The notes: generated by a model from the letters alone, not told the origin. Positions 9,941 to 20,408 are shown, counted from the stretch's first letter. The stretch: 45,496 nucleotides of DNA from Candidatus Gracilibacteria bacterium CG12_big_fil_rev_8_21_14_0_65_38_15 (GCA_002771035.1 PCUR01000010.1:1-45496), one strand, 5' to 3'. A program made the numbers and translations.

Positions 9941-10933
9941 ATGTTCCATAAAAAACAGATTATTTCTCTTATATTTGTTGAAATTCTCACTTCTATTTCT
10001 CTCGTTCGAGCCGACGATATCTCAGATACAAAAACCGTTCTGACCAATGCGGTAACGAAACTCATCCAGACATATGAAGCTCGTATCCAAGCGCTAGAAA
10101 CGGAAAATACCACTTTGAAACAGGAACTTGCTTCCCTCAAAGGAACAAGTACAACTACAACCGGAACAGGAATAATTCCTTCTGTACCCCCATCCAATAC
10201 AACTCCCACGACAGCAACTGGAACAGATACTTATTCCCAAATTATAAACAAAATCAATTCGAATCTCTCAAGTATCCTCACGGAAAACAAACTTCCTGCG
10301 TATACGGCGATCGGACTTTTCGAGTTTATAAGTCCAAATGCTTTTTTCATATCTCTGGATGATGGAAATAATCCCTCATGAGTAACCGCTTTTAAAACGA
10401 AGATTCTCTATAAATACGATTCCGCTCTCAATTTCGTAAAAGCAGGAGTATTTGATCTCGATTATACAAATCAACGATACGTAACAATATTTGGAAGTAA
10501 TCCATATTCCACGGTAACTCGAACCCGTGTTAAGAATCCTAGCTATAGAGGGAAGCTTTTAGAATCTACAATTACTGCTTCTTTCCCTGTTAGTTCCGAG
10601 AATATTTCAACTCCTGTTGTTTCAAATACAAACACAGAAGTTACTTTCGCTCAAATCAAGACTGCTTATAGTAACAATAAGCTTCTCGATGCATTGAAGC
10701 TTTCCGATCAATATATTGTACAGAATCCAAGTTCTATCGAAGTTCTCCGTATTCGATATCGTAGTTATTATATGATTGGGAAATATGAAAATTCACTCGC
10801 AGAAATCAAAAAAATAGAAATTCTTCAAGGAACTGCTTTTGAAAAAACCATTGCCTGTGATGCGGCAGTTATCGGTAAAATCGCAAAGAAAACAGACGTG
10901 AGTAATTACTACGGTATCATTTGCAAGAAATAA
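9941..10933 (+). CDS. exported hypothetical protein with coiled coil and TPR-like C-terminus (330 aa)
   Basis: ATG at 9941 is chosen because it gives a signal peptide at once (KKQIISLIFVEILTSISLVRA, cleavage near residue 24); an in-frame ATG at 9833 would bury it. One UGA-Gly at 10379-10381. Residues 40-70 form a coiled coil (IQALETENTTLKQELASLK), followed by a Thr/Ser/Pro-rich linker. A beta-rich domain (about 100-225) contains YDSALNFVKAGVFDLDYTNQ. The C-terminal 90 residues look like tetratricopeptide helices (AYSNNKLLDALKLSDQYI, SSIEVLRIRYRSYYMIGKYE). The stop lies 9 nt before the response regulator, so it may be the sensed or controlled envelope partner of that two-component system. Family unknown. 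Confidence 0.82.
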
Positions 10934-10942
10934 AAATCTATT

Positions 10943-11626
10943 ATGACTCATATCCTTCTCATAGAAGACGATCCTGGAATCGTTAAATCCCTTTCTCTCT
11001 ATCTTGTTAAAAGCGACATAGAAATAAGTATCGCTCACGACGGAGAAGAGGCTCTGACGATTTTTAAAGACTCTTGAACCGCTTTCGATCTTATTATCCT
11101 CGATCTCAATCTCCCGAAACAAGACGGTTTTTCCGTATGCAAAGAGATACGTGAAACAAACACTGTGCCCATTATCATTCTCTCAGCACGAGATGGTGAG
11201 GATGATAAAGTGCGTGCTCTCGAACTCGGAGCTGATGATTATATATCGAAACCTTTTTCTCCCCGAGAACTCGTGGCTCGTATAGGAGCTATCCTAAAAC
11301 GTCTTGGGAAACAGACAGAAACAAACAAAGAAGGATTAATTCTTTCTTTTTGAACACTTTTGCTCGACAAATGAGAATATGTTCTAAAGATTTCCGGTGA
11401 TATTATTAAGGCAACAAAAACAGAATTTCTTATTCTTGCATATCTCGTGGAACACAAAGACCATATAGTCGAACGGGAAACATTCATGAAAGAGATTATC
11501 GGATATGATCATTATCTCTACGACCGAACCATCGATACGCATATGAAAAATCTGCGAAAGAAAATCTGAGATGCTGCCAATATAGAAACAATCCGATGAA
11601 TCGGATATAGAATTATCCAGAAATAA
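10943..11626 (+). CDS. OmpR-family response regulator (227 aa)
   Basis: Receiver domain at about 2-120: acidic pocket EDD near residue 8, phospho-acceptor D54 in [13 protein letters not shown], switch Ser in IIILSARDG and Lys in [13 protein letters not shown]. The C-terminal 100 residues are a winged-helix DNA-binding domain: [16 protein letters not shown], the recognition-helix region [17 protein letters not shown] and the hairpin IRGIGYRI. Five UGA-Gly codons, including the Gly of KKIG and of RGIGYR, both conserved in the family. The next gene is its kinase, 17 nt downstream. Expected to be phosphorylated by that kinase and to bind promoters; targets unknown. Confidence 0.95.
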
Positions 11627-11642
11627 CATTTACGGAACCCTC

Positions 11643-12983
11643 ATGAAATTTTCTGAAAAATTCCTCATTTACATATTCCTCGTTCTCACAATGACGATTG
11701 GAATAAATATTTTTTCGCTCAAATACTTTGCGACAGAATACTTTGCAGAATATCTTACAAGCATAAAACAAGAGGTTCCGGATATCAATTTTGACCTTAT
11801 TTCCATCTTCACAAAGACAAAGAATCTCGATGATGCAATCATAGAAGAATATAGAAAAACTTTGTCTGATCTCTCGGGAATTTCTACATCCTTGGAGAAT
11901 TTTTCAGCTAATCCGAGAACCTATGCTCCATCCGTCATTGATTCACTGCAAAAGATAGGAGTAAGCGAGAATTCAATCGAACAAGTGCTTTTCGTCAAAG
12001 CCATCGATTCTTTTTTCTCAGGAATGTTCAATTTTTCATTCCTTCACAACACTACACCAGAGGGGCAGTTTATATTGAAAGTCATTAAAGCAATGTCTCT
12101 TGTAAATATTTTTATAATCATATTTACTTTAATTATTTCATGGATTTGGATTCGTTTTTCTTTCCGTCCCATTCAGTTTATTATAGAAAATCTTTCCCAT
12201 ATCATTTCCCGAAAAGGATACAAACAGATTGAATATACTAAAAAGGATGAATTTGGAGCACTTATAAATACTATCAATGCTCTGAATAAGAATCTCTCCC
12301 ATCAACAAAAAATCCGATCGGATCTCCTATCGGACTTGAGTCACGAAATAAAAACACCCATTACTGCTATAAAATGCTATCTTGAAGGAATGGACGACGG
12401 TGTCATAGAGACGAGCCCAAAGACTTATATGCTTCTTCATAAAGAAATAAATCGTTTGATAGAGATTACAGGATCTATTATGGAGTATGAGAAGCTTGAA
12501 CAAATAAATAGAGAATCTCTGAATATTTCGCCAGTTAATTTCGAGGAAATCATAAAACATATACAAGAAGAATATCTTCCGCTTCTCGCGAAAGAACAAC
12601 AACAAATCATTTTGGTAAAAAACAGGATTCCTTTTATTCTCAATTTTGATGAAAGTAAATTTATCCAACTTCTCCATAATATCTTTTCGAATTTTATAAA
12701 ATATGCAGGAAATGGGAAAAGTCTCACTATAAAAAGCATGGAAAGAAATGGAAAAATCACTCTCATTTTCCGAGATGATGGAAACGGTATTCCGAAGAAA
12801 GAAATAATGTTTGTTCGAGAGAAATTCTATCAGGTGGATAAATCAAGAAGTTCTTCAAATGACCGAGGAATTGGAATAGGGCTTTCTATAATAGAAAAAA
12901 TTATTTCTCTTCATAAAGGAGTACTTTCCATCGAGAGCGATTCCGGAAAATGATTTTGTCTCAAGATGAGCTTCGTAAAGTAA
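11643..12983 (+). CDS. membrane sensor histidine kinase (446 aa)
   Basis: Two membrane spans, at about residues 8-28 and 158-180, enclose an extracytoplasmic helical sensor region of about 130 residues. A HAMP-like linker follows (FRPIQFIIENLSH). The dimerisation/phosphotransfer box is SDLSHEIKTPITAIK with H234. The ATPase domain has an N-box (LHNIFSNFIKYAG), G1 (FRDDGNGIP), an F-box-like REKFYQVD and G2 (RGIGIGLSI). One UGA-Gly close to the C-terminus (12951-12953) adds the last ten residues; under the standard code the protein would stop there. Co-transcribed with the response regulator upstream. The signal sensed is unknown. Confidence 0.95.
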
Positions 12984-13078
12984 AATCTCTTCACAAATTC
13001 TTCACCTTGACGATTTTGTTTTTTTAGAAAAAAGAATACATTGAAAGTCAAATATCTTATTCTCTCATACGTTTTCTC

Positions 13079-13591
13079 GTGCGTTTCTCTTTAAAGGCTC
13101 TTGTTCTTATAGTATCCATCGGATTTTCTATGGGTATTTTTACTCTAGTCCATGCCTCTAATCTCGAAACTTCTCAAGAATCGGTTTCAACTGGAAGTAT
13201 GTTTATCGTTCTCGGTACAAATACCAGTACAACTACAAGTGACTTGAATAGTGAAAATGAAGATACTTCTCTTAAACAAGAGACAGAGGAAGAAAGAAAA
13301 GACAAAGAAAAAACCATTAACGATATCAATACTTTTCTTATCGAATCATATAAGCTCAAGATCGATAGAATACTTGCAAATCTTAACATAAGCATAGAGC
13401 GTATTACCAACAACGATACTACGGCTCAAGCAAGACTTCTCGAAAAAATTCGAGGCGATGTCTCTTCGAAGATTGAAGTTATCAATTCTCGAAGTATTTC
13501 CGAGAACCGAAAAAAGATTCTTTCTTCCATATTTTCCTATATCCAAGAAAACTTGGATGCGAAGATTTCGAAGCTCGTACGACAAAAATAA
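13079..13591 (+). CDS. exported helical protein (170 aa)
   Basis: GTG at 13079 is preferred: an in-frame TAG lies upstream, and the first 26 residues form a signal peptide (FSLKALVLIVSIGFSMGIFTLVHA). After a Ser/Thr/Glu-rich linker (residues 30-75) comes a helical, probably coiled-coil region (KIDRILANLNISIERI to IQENLDAKISKLV). No UGA, no known family. It lies about 95 nt downstream of the kinase in the same direction and could belong to the regulon or operon. An alternative start is the ATG about 17 codons in, which would cut the signal peptide short. Confidence 0.72.
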   Translation: MRFSLKALVLIVSIGFSMGIFTLVHASNLETSQESVSTGSMFIVLGTNTSTTTSDLNSENEDTSLKQETEEERKDKEKTINDINTFLIESYKLKIDRILANLNISIERITNNDTTAQARLLEKIRGDVSSKIEVINSRSISENRKKILSSIFSYIQENLDAKISKLVRQK

Positions 13592-13598
13592 TCTCCTT

Positions 13599-13626
13599 TT
13601 GCTTTTTCCCTTCTTTTTACTATACT
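13599..13626 (+). promoter_or_regulatory. promoter of der
   Basis: TTGCTT (13599-13604), a 16-nt spacer and TATACT (13621-13626). The same -10 hexamer recurs in front of gltX, the pilin gene, the 24974 gene and the 30048 gene. Start of transcription expected near 13633, upstream of the hairpin at 13643. Confidence 0.55.
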
Positions 13627-13642
13627 CATCAACATATTAATT

Positions 13643-13668
13643 AAAAATGCTATATAATTAGCATTTTT
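13643..13668 (+). terminator. hairpin with T-run in the der leader (terminator or attenuator)
   Basis: AAAAATGCTA (13643-13652) pairs perfectly with TAGCATTTTT (13659-13668) and ends in a T-run. It lies between the predicted der promoter and the der ATG at 13689, so it is either the terminator of the preceding unit or a leader attenuator. Confidence 0.65.
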
Positions 13669-13688
13669 TAACTTTAGAACTCTCTTCT

Positions 13689-15398
13689 ATGATTGCACGA
13701 ATCACTATCGTCGGACGTCCGAATGTCGGAAAATCCAGTCTTTTCAATGTCCTTTCTGGACATAAAATCGCTATCGTTTCCGATATCGAAAATACTACTC
13801 GAGATATCGTTGAATATCAGATGCACGATGCAGAAAACCATATTTCCTATATACTTGCTGATTCGGGAGGTATCACCATCGGGAGCGATGATGAGATTCT
13901 TTCTGATATCCGAAATCGTGTACAAGAATCTATAACACGTTCTGATCTCATTCTTTTCGTACTTGAGTACGATAAGTTGACTGCTCTCGACGAAGAAATC
14001 GCGAAGCTTCTCCGACGCTCTGGAAAAAAAGTTATCGTCGTAGCAAATAAAGCGGATAATATCGAGCGAATGAATGAAGCGTATGCGCTCGCTGCTCTTG
14101 GGTTCGACGATTTCGTCATCACAAGTACAGCTCATGACCGAGGACTCGATATTCTCAAACTCGCCATGATTCATAATCTCAAAGAACAAGGGCTCAATTA
14201 CGAAGAAGCAATATATGACGACGGGATGCTCAAACTCGCTATTATCGGACGTCCGAATGTCGGAAAATCCAGTCTTATCAATGCTATCACCGGAACGAAT
14301 CGTGCAATGGTACGCGATATGCCAGGAACTACTCGTGACAGTATCGATTCCATCGTGGAATGGAACGGAGAAAAAATCGTCCTCATAGATACGGCTGGTA
14401 TCAGGCGTTCTGGGAAAATTGGAAGTGCGAATCTCGAACAATGGAGTGTTTTACGTTCAGAACAATCCATTTCTCGAGCTGACCTCGTTGCCATTGTTAT
14501 CGATGCAGATGAGGGAATCACTTCTCAAGATAAACACGTTGTGGAACGAGCGCTCGAAGAGAAAAAAGGAATCATTCTCGTATGTAACAAATGGGACAAG
14601 ATTCTCGCTCGTCCGACTGTTCAGACTCTCGAAGAACGAGAAGCACAACGCGCGGCAGACAAAGCACGTTCTGAGGAAGAAAAAGCACGAAAAGCTAAGG
14701 GTCGAGGAAATAAACTCCCTCCCCTACCAGAAACTCCTCTCAAACCGCACAATCGTGCTCCGGAAATGTCCACAACCGATGAACGATTCTCGGGTTCTAC
14801 TATTATGAACCGATATATCGAATATATAGGTCATGAGTTCGATTTTATTTCCTATGTAACTCCGGTATTTACTTCCGCGGTCGATGGAAAACGAGTTGAC
14901 ACTATTCTCGATATCGCTTTCAAGATTCGAGATGAACGGAATAAACGTGTAAAAACAGGAGTATTTAACGACTTCCTTTCCCAGATTATTTACCAACACG
15001 CACCAACTGGAAATAGAAAAGCTCACAAACCGAAAATCTATTACGGTTCTCAGGTAGATATAAATCCTCCAAAGTTTATGATATCGGTCAATAACGAAAG
15101 TCATTTTCATTTCTCGTACAAACGTTATATCGAGAATCGAATCCGTGAATTCTTCGGATTTTCTGGAACGCCTATCATCGTCGAGCTCAAAGGACGAGAA
15201 AGTATCTTCAAGAAATGAGGAGGACTTAAAGACGAGAGACTTAAAGACGATGCTGAGAGACATCACGAAGAACTCGAAAAGAATCGAGAAGAGGTGGAGA
15301 AGAAGAACGAACGAAAGTCTGCACCAAAGGGAGAGAAGCCAGAACGAAAAGGACGACGAACCAAGAAAGAGCGAATGGAAGAAAATAATGATGAATAA
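13689..15398 (+). CDS. der: ribosome biogenesis GTPase Der (EngA)
   Basis: Tandem GTPase domains. Domain 1 has GRPNVGKS at 8-15, a TTRD switch, DSGG and ANKAD. Domain 2 has GRPNVGKS at 187-194, MPGTTRD, DTAGIRR and CNKWDK. A C-terminal KH-like domain contains PPKFMISVNN and KRYIENRIREFF. Der acts in assembly of the large ribosomal subunit. Two oddities: about 60 charged residues (REAQRAADKARSEEEKARK) are inserted after the G4 motif of domain 2, and a basic tail of about 60 residues follows UGA-Gly at 15216-15218, making 569 residues against about 430-490 usually. Without UGA = Gly the tail would be lost. Confidence 0.97.
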
Positions 15399-15401
15399 TC
15401 T

Positions 15402-15450
15402 AAACTCCCCCTTATTTTCTCAATATAGAGGAGATTTATGGGGAGTTTTA
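15402..15450 (+). terminator. intrinsic terminator after der
   Basis: AAACTCCCC (15402-15410) pairs with GGGGAGTTT (15440-15448) across a long loop, followed by TTAT. Confidence 0.6.
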
Positions 15451-15467
15451 TATAACTTATAAGTTTT

Positions 15468-15722
15468 ATGTTTCCATCACTCTTGAATCCCACCGGAAAA
15501 ACCCATCTCCGGATAAAGGTCACAACCAAACAACCGAAGACGGAGTATATAAATACACTCGATGACGGAACTATCAAAATCCGACTCAAAGCCGTTCCAG
15601 AAAAAGGAAAGGCCAACGAGGAACTTATACGATTTCTCGCAAAAGAACTCTGAGTCAAAAAAGACACCATTGAAGTAATCTCTGGAGCAACCGACACAGT
15701 GAAATTAGTGAGAATAGGATAA
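15468..15722 (+). CDS. DUF167 (YggU/UPF0235) family protein (84 aa)
   Basis: The motif IKIRLKAVPEKGKANEELI followed by FLAKELG and the C-terminal strand DTVKLVRIG match the small alpha/beta DUF167 fold, whose biochemical role is not settled. The one UGA (15651-15653) supplies the conserved Gly just after the helix (KELGVKKDTIEVISG). Length is normal for the family (about 80-100). It follows der, from which it is separated by a hairpin. Confidence 0.9.
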
Positions 15723-15762
15723 TCAAAAAAACATCCGCCAAATTGGCGGATGTTTTTTTGAT
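15722..15762. terminator. strong bidirectional terminator
   Basis: A near-perfect palindrome: AACATCCGCC pairs with GGCGGATGTT around a short AAATT loop, flanked by A7 and T7 runs. It lies between the convergent DUF167 and RNase J genes and serves both strands. Confidence 0.85.
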
Positions 15763-15789
15763 TACTGAGAAATTATTTTCTCTTATATT

Positions 15790-15909
15790 GAAATATGAAA
15801 GAACGATAATATTCGTGCGAAAACTACGAACCGTAGCGAGGCGTACGACTGTACGATGAGCGAGGAAGCGTACAGTTTGAACACGAAGATTGAAGTTATT
15901 TCATATTTC
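15790..15909. repeat. palindromic intergenic element, family A copy 1
   Basis: Outer arms GAAATATGAAA (15790-15800) and TTTCATATTTC (15899-15909) are complementary. The core has CGTAGCGAGGCGTACGACTG and ATGAGCGAGGAAGCG, shared with copies at 19581, 20285 and 32672. It ends 3 nt from the RNase J stop. Confidence 0.8.
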
Positions 15910-15912
15910 CTT

Positions 15913-17985
15913 TTAATGAACTAATACCATAACGAGGGGTTCCTTGGCAAGTTCATCGAAAACCGTATCTCCGATTTTCTTGGCGATATGCTTTTTGAGT
16001 GCTTCCACATCCTGAAACTTCGTGATATCTCCATTGAGAATAGTATCGAGGAGTTGAATGAGACGTTTTTCGAGATGAGGAAATTCCGATATTTTCGGAA
16101 TTCCAACATTGTCAAATTGATAAAGGTATTCTCCTCCTTTTTTCGCGATACTCACAACCATTGCTCCTCCTGTCGAAAGTTGGAAACGATCATGAAGCAC
16201 ATCTTCTTTCGTATATCCGATCATATTTCCATCAACCGTTACGAGCCGATGTGGAGCATACATATTGGTGAGTTTGTAGGAATCTTTGGTGAATTCGAAT
16301 ATCTGACCATTTTTTCCGATAAGAACATGGTTCTCATCATATCCGAGGTCATAAGCATTCTGTGCATTTCCATGGAGCATAAATGGGAATCCGTAAATCG
16401 GAACATATACTTCCGGACGGATAAGGGAAATCATTTTCTTAGTATCTTCTTCTTGGGCATGTCCTCCAGCATGTATCCGAGATTCCTTGTATTGACAAAT
16501 TCGAGGTCCTTGAGCCATAATAATATCAAAGAGTCCTTGAACCGAACGTTCATTTCCCGGAATAACCGAAGAACTAAATACGACCGTATCCGTCGGTTTC
16601 AAAGTTGTATCATGCGATTCTCCTGTTGCTATACGCATAAGAGCAGCATAACGTTCTCCTTGCGCTCCAGTACAGCATATTGTCACCTGATCATCAGGAA
16701 GTTTATCGGCTTCCGCCATAGTGATGAGCGTTCCTGGTTGTGGACGGGCATAACCGAGCTTGAGAGCGATGTCCATATAATTATTCATCCCACGTCCGAG
16801 AAGTACAACCTTTCGTCCAAACTTCTCTGAAGTTGCGATAATAAGAATTATACGATCAATAATCGATGAAAATGTCGCAGTAATAACTCGTGCTTTCGCC
16901 CCGACAAAAATATCATCGATAGATCCGACTACTTCCGATTCGGAAATGGAAGATCCTGATAAATGGGCATTTGTCGAATCTGACAAGAGTGCTCGTACTC
17001 CACGATCTCCAAAATTCTCCAGAAGTTCATAGTCTGTAGAAGGACGATGAGGAAGTGGTTGCTTGTCAAATTTCCAGTCCCCAGTATGAATAAATCGCCC
17101 CACCGGAGTATCAATACAGAGTCCGACACTATCGGGTATAGAGTGGTCTACTGTAAATGGAGTAACTGTGAAATTATCACTCAGTACGACCGATTTATTT
17201 CGATGATATTCTTGTATATTCGTTAGTTGATAATCAATTTCTGATTGCTTCATCTTGATAAGCTCATACGCCATCGGAGTAGCATAGAGTGGAACATTCT
17301 TTCCAAGTTGTCGCATAATATATGGAATACCTCCGATATGATCGATATGTCCATGAGTAATAAGAACCGCTACGATTTTCTTCCCATGCACATACGTGAG
17401 ATCGGGAATACTACTGGAAACACCGTGCTGATACTGATCGGGAAATTGAAGCCCCATATCAACAATAATAATTTCATTTCCATATTCAAATCCCATACAG
17501 TTGAGACCAACTTGTTCCAATCCTCCAAAAGGAATGATACGAAGAGTTTCCTTTTCAATAGGCTTCGGTCGAAGTTCTATAGGATTGTTCTTTTTTCGAA
17601 TCGCCTGTTTCGGAGTGGAAAATGGAAATGATTTTTTATTTCTTCTATTTGCTGGGAAAAGATAACTCACTCATGGAAGGATTCCTTCATTTGACTGATT
17701 TTGTCGCATAGAACCGAAGAATTTCTTTGGTGGAAGTCCTGTACCGGGATGATGCGGTTTTCTATTACCCTCAGGACGAGCAGTATGTTCTCCTGGTTTT
17801 GAATTACGATGATGTGATTTGTGTCCTTCATTCGCGTGAGGAACAGAACTTTTTCCATGTCCGGAATGCGTATTTGTTCGACGTTTATCGAAGTGGGAAA
17901 TATTACGTTCTCCTTGTGGTTTCTGAGTTCCTTCCTGTGGGATATTATTATTGTCTCCGTCTTGTGACGGTAGTGTATGTGGCAT
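15913..17985 (-). CDS. rnj: ribonuclease J with long basic N-terminal extension (690 aa)
   Basis: Metallo-beta-lactamase/beta-CASP ribonuclease for 5'-exonucleolytic and endonucleolytic RNA decay. The catalytic zinc motif is ITHGHIDHIGG; also visible are the opening IIPFGGLEQVGLN, VDMGLQFPD, the beta-CASP segment ATFSSIIDRI and HAGGHAQEED. The ATG at 17985 gives an extension of about 105 residues rich in His, Lys, Gly, Asn and Pro (HANEGHKSHHRNSKPGEH), probably disordered and RNA-binding. The extension joins the core through UGA-Gly at 17673-17671, so a standard-code caller would start at the GTG at 17670. The frame stays open to about 18120, so the start could lie further upstream. Confidence 0.92.
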
Positions 17986-18333
17986 ATGTATATTGATTAA
18001 AATAACTGAATAAAAGCATGTTCTTGCTTCTTTGTATAAAGAAAACTCCTGCAAGAGAGTAATCCTTTTTGGGTATTCGTATTTATTGTATTTTGAGGGA
18101 TATATCCTTGCTTTCGGCAACAGAAAAAAGGTCGATTCCGACGAAAAACAAAAAAATATTGAAAACTAATGAACAGCTTATAAAACCCAAGTAGGCGCTA
18201 CAAAGCTACTAATTAATGTAATTTCTCTAATATGTGGAAATGTATTTGCCTCTGCAAAGGTCATACATAACTAATTTGAGAAGTTAGTATATAGGAAAAT
18301 GACGAAAATACAAATTATTTTTGCGAAAATAGC
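17986..18333. other. intergenic region without a confident gene
   Basis: Between the RNase J start and the yigZ stop. The RNase J frame is open back to about 18120 but offers only weak starts. Short stems occur (AGTAG/CTACT near 18190-18212 and ACTAA/TTAGT near 18269-18288). It may hold the RNase J promoter and leader; I see no further gene. Confidence 0.5.
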
Positions 18334-18765
18334 TTACATCATCTCTATCCCCATCCGTGCGACATCCACGACATTTTTGTAGCGGTCGGTTTGCAAGTAT
18401 ACACCGCCGAAATGACGACTCACGACGAGAATCGCCTGTTCGATATTTTCTCTCTTGAGCTCTCGGAGAATACACTGTCCAGCGCCTGTTTCTCCATCAT
18501 CTCACTTCCCTTCTACGAGCACTCACTCCGGAGAGCGTATCCGAAAAGCATAGCTACAATGATCGGCAGTATCAAAAGGTTTTGTGGAACGAATATGTTT
18601 CATAAATGTTTTTATATCCTCTTTTCACTGCACTTGCGTGAAACCGTATCCGTACTTGGAACCTCTGTCCACAAGTACCTCGCTCGCGAGAATATTCTCA
18701 CTCTTTGGAGTAATAATATCGTCGAATCCGAGGGAAATCTGGGGTTTTATAACAGGAGAAGTCAT
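18334..18765 (-). CDS. IMPACT/YigZ (UPF0029) family protein (143 aa)
   Basis: Recognised after reading three UGA codons as Gly. Family marks are DTADHCSYAFRIRSPEG, the block EGKGDDGETGAGQCILRELK and the strand ILVVSRHFGGVYLQTDRY. Two of the recoded codons sit in the conserved loops SPEG and GKGDDGE, good independent support for UGA = Gly. ATG at 18765, TAA at 18334-18336. IMPACT-domain proteins are linked to translation control in eukaryotes, while the bacterial role is poorly known. It has only the N-terminal domain; the usual C-terminal ferredoxin-like domain of YigZ is absent. Confidence 0.9.
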
Positions 18766-18790
18766 ATGATTTTACAGAGAAAATAAGTTA

Positions 18791-18885
18791 TATTTTTTAA
18801 TATTTCTTCTCTCTTCCTGCGGGACTCGCTATAGGGATGCTCAAACATAGTCCTCGGTTGCGGTCGAAGAAATATTTAAAAAATA
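18791..18885. repeat. palindromic intergenic element, family C
   Basis: Arms TATTTTTTAATATTTCTTC (18791-18809) and GAAGAAATATTTAAAAAATA (18866-18885) pair almost fully. The core differs from family A, but its reverse complement has a similar frame: GACC, then CGAGG, a loop, GCGAG and CAGGAAG. Confidence 0.7.
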
Positions 18886-18906
18886 AGAGAAAAAATAAAG
18901 CATACA

Positions 18907-19548
18907 TTATTTTTTTCGCCGTTTCAGAAACCACCATATTCCAAATAATAGAACAAAAACTATAACGAAATACACAGCAAAACTCGTGTACTTTTCAGCC
19001 TCGACTCCGAGGTATGCGTAGAGAAGTATAAGCCACATCTCTCAGAGAATAGCTGCCAAGAAAAACGGTATGAATCTGTATTTTATAAATCCTGCCGCAT
19101 AGTAAAGTAGATCGACAGGAGTAAATGGAAACATACAGCTGAAAAAGATTATTTTCACTCCGTTTTTCTCTATCTGTTTCTTGTATTTATTAATAACTGG
19201 CAGATTTTTTTTGGAATCTTTTACATCTTCTCGGAAAATATATCCTATGGCGTACGTTTCCGCGATTCCGATTCCGACTCCAATTATACTCACAATAGCG
19301 GTCAGGAGAAAATCCTGTAATATAACTCCAGAAAGGATAATAATAACTGTAGATGGTACAAAAAAATAATTTCGAAAAGTATAAAGAATAAAGATAATTC
19401 CGAGTTTTTCGTAAATATTTACATCCAAAGAAACAAAAAAAGCTTTCAGATCAAATCCTGTCGCATACAGATATAAACTCGTAACAATCCCGACTGTAAA
19501 GAGAAGAATGATGACTGTCGTGAAAATGAGCTTACGAGTATGGGTCAT
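18907..19548 (-). CDS. VTT-domain (TVP38/DedA-like) membrane protein (213 aa)
   Basis: Integral membrane protein with about five spans: LIFTTVIILLFTVGIVTSLY, GIIFILYTFRNYFFVP, a re-entrant glycine-rich segment (IVSIIGVGIGIAETYAIGY), IIFFSCMFPFTPVDLLYYAAG and FAVYFVIVFVLLFGIWWF near the C-terminus. The order matches SNARE-associated/VTT proteins (family of DedA and TMEM64), some of which move undecaprenyl phosphate or phospholipids across the membrane. UGA-Gly at 19042-19044 joins the last 45 residues, including the final span. The transported lipid is unknown. Confidence 0.88.
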
Positions 19549-19580
19549 GAAATGGAATAGAAGTTAAGAACTTAATTTCT

Positions 19581-19700
19581 GAGATATTTCAAACACGAAG
19601 TAATTTGAATGAAAAACAAGACCCGGAGCGAGGCGTACCAATGTACAATGAGCAAGGAAGTGAAGTTTTGAATTCAAAGAACGAGCGTTTCAGATATCTC
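19581..19700. repeat. palindromic intergenic element, family A copy 2
   Basis: Arms GAGATATTTCAAAC (19581-19594) and GTTTCAGATATCTC (19687-19700). Core GACCCGGAGCGAGGCGTACC and AATGAGCAAGGAAGTG. The right arm ends 2 nt before the TAG of the methyltransferase gene. Confidence 0.8.
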
Positions 19701-19702
19701 CA

Positions 19703-20242
19703 CTATTTCTTACAAATATATATAAAAGCTGGTGGGAGATTCAGAAATGTAAATTTATAACGCACTTTCGGAAAAATATGATGAATTTCTTTCTTGTTCT
19801 GGAGAAAATACTGGAATTGAATGTATTTTCCATTTTCTTTGAGAATATGTTTTGCGCTTTCGAGTATCTTGAATACGACCAATGTTTTCATAAGTCCAAA
19901 CGGAAGAGAACTGAGAATGTAATCAATACTTCCTTTATCGAAGAATCTGATTGATTCCTCTGCTCCGAGCGGATAAACCACTATTCTATTCTCATTTTTA
20001 TACTTGGATTGAAGTTTTTTTATAAAAGAAGGGTCAATCTCGAAAATACTTATTCGGGAACCTTGGGTTATTTTTTGGAGAAGAGCATCCGTAAAGGTCC
20101 CATCCCCTGCTCAAAACTCCACGATATGGATATCGTGTGTCAAATCCATAGGACTGATCATTTTTTTGTACAAAAATCGGGAAGACGGGCTAATAGCCCC
20201 AACTGTGCGATAATTGTTAAAAACACTCTTCAAAAAAGTCAT
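19703..20242 (-). CDS. class I SAM-dependent methyltransferase, phospholipid N-methyltransferase-like (179 aa)
   Basis: Motif I is VEFGAGDGTFTDALL, with its first Gly coded by UGA; the acidic post-motif is ISIFEIDPSF and motif IV-like is YILSSLPFGL. The N-terminal GAISPSSRFLYKKMI resembles the PSSR segment of phospholipid N-methyltransferases and rRNA-dimethylase-like relatives. ATG at 20242, TAG at 19703-19705. A standard-code caller would find only the C-terminal half from a GTG at 19981. Substrate is uncertain: phosphatidylethanolamine is one candidate by family, and other small-molecule or RNA substrates remain possible. Confidence 0.85.
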
Positions 20243-20284
20243 AAAATGAAAATATAATAAATAACTCTATATTCGGATTAAACT

Positions 20285-20407
20285 GGAAATCTTCTGAAAA
20301 ATAATGAAATTTTTGTGAAAACTGCGCACCGTAGTGAGCTGTACAACTATACAGAGAACGAGGAGTGTAAAGTTTGAACATAAAGTTCGTATTTTACAAA
20401 GATTTCC
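20285..20407. repeat. palindromic intergenic element, family A copy 3
   Basis: Arms GGAAATCTTCTGAAAAATA (20285-20303) and TATTTTACAAAGATTTCC (20390-20407). The core contains CACCGTAGTGAGCTGTACAA and AGAGAACGAGGAGTG. It ends against the gltX stop. Confidence 0.75.
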
Positions 20408-20408
20408 C

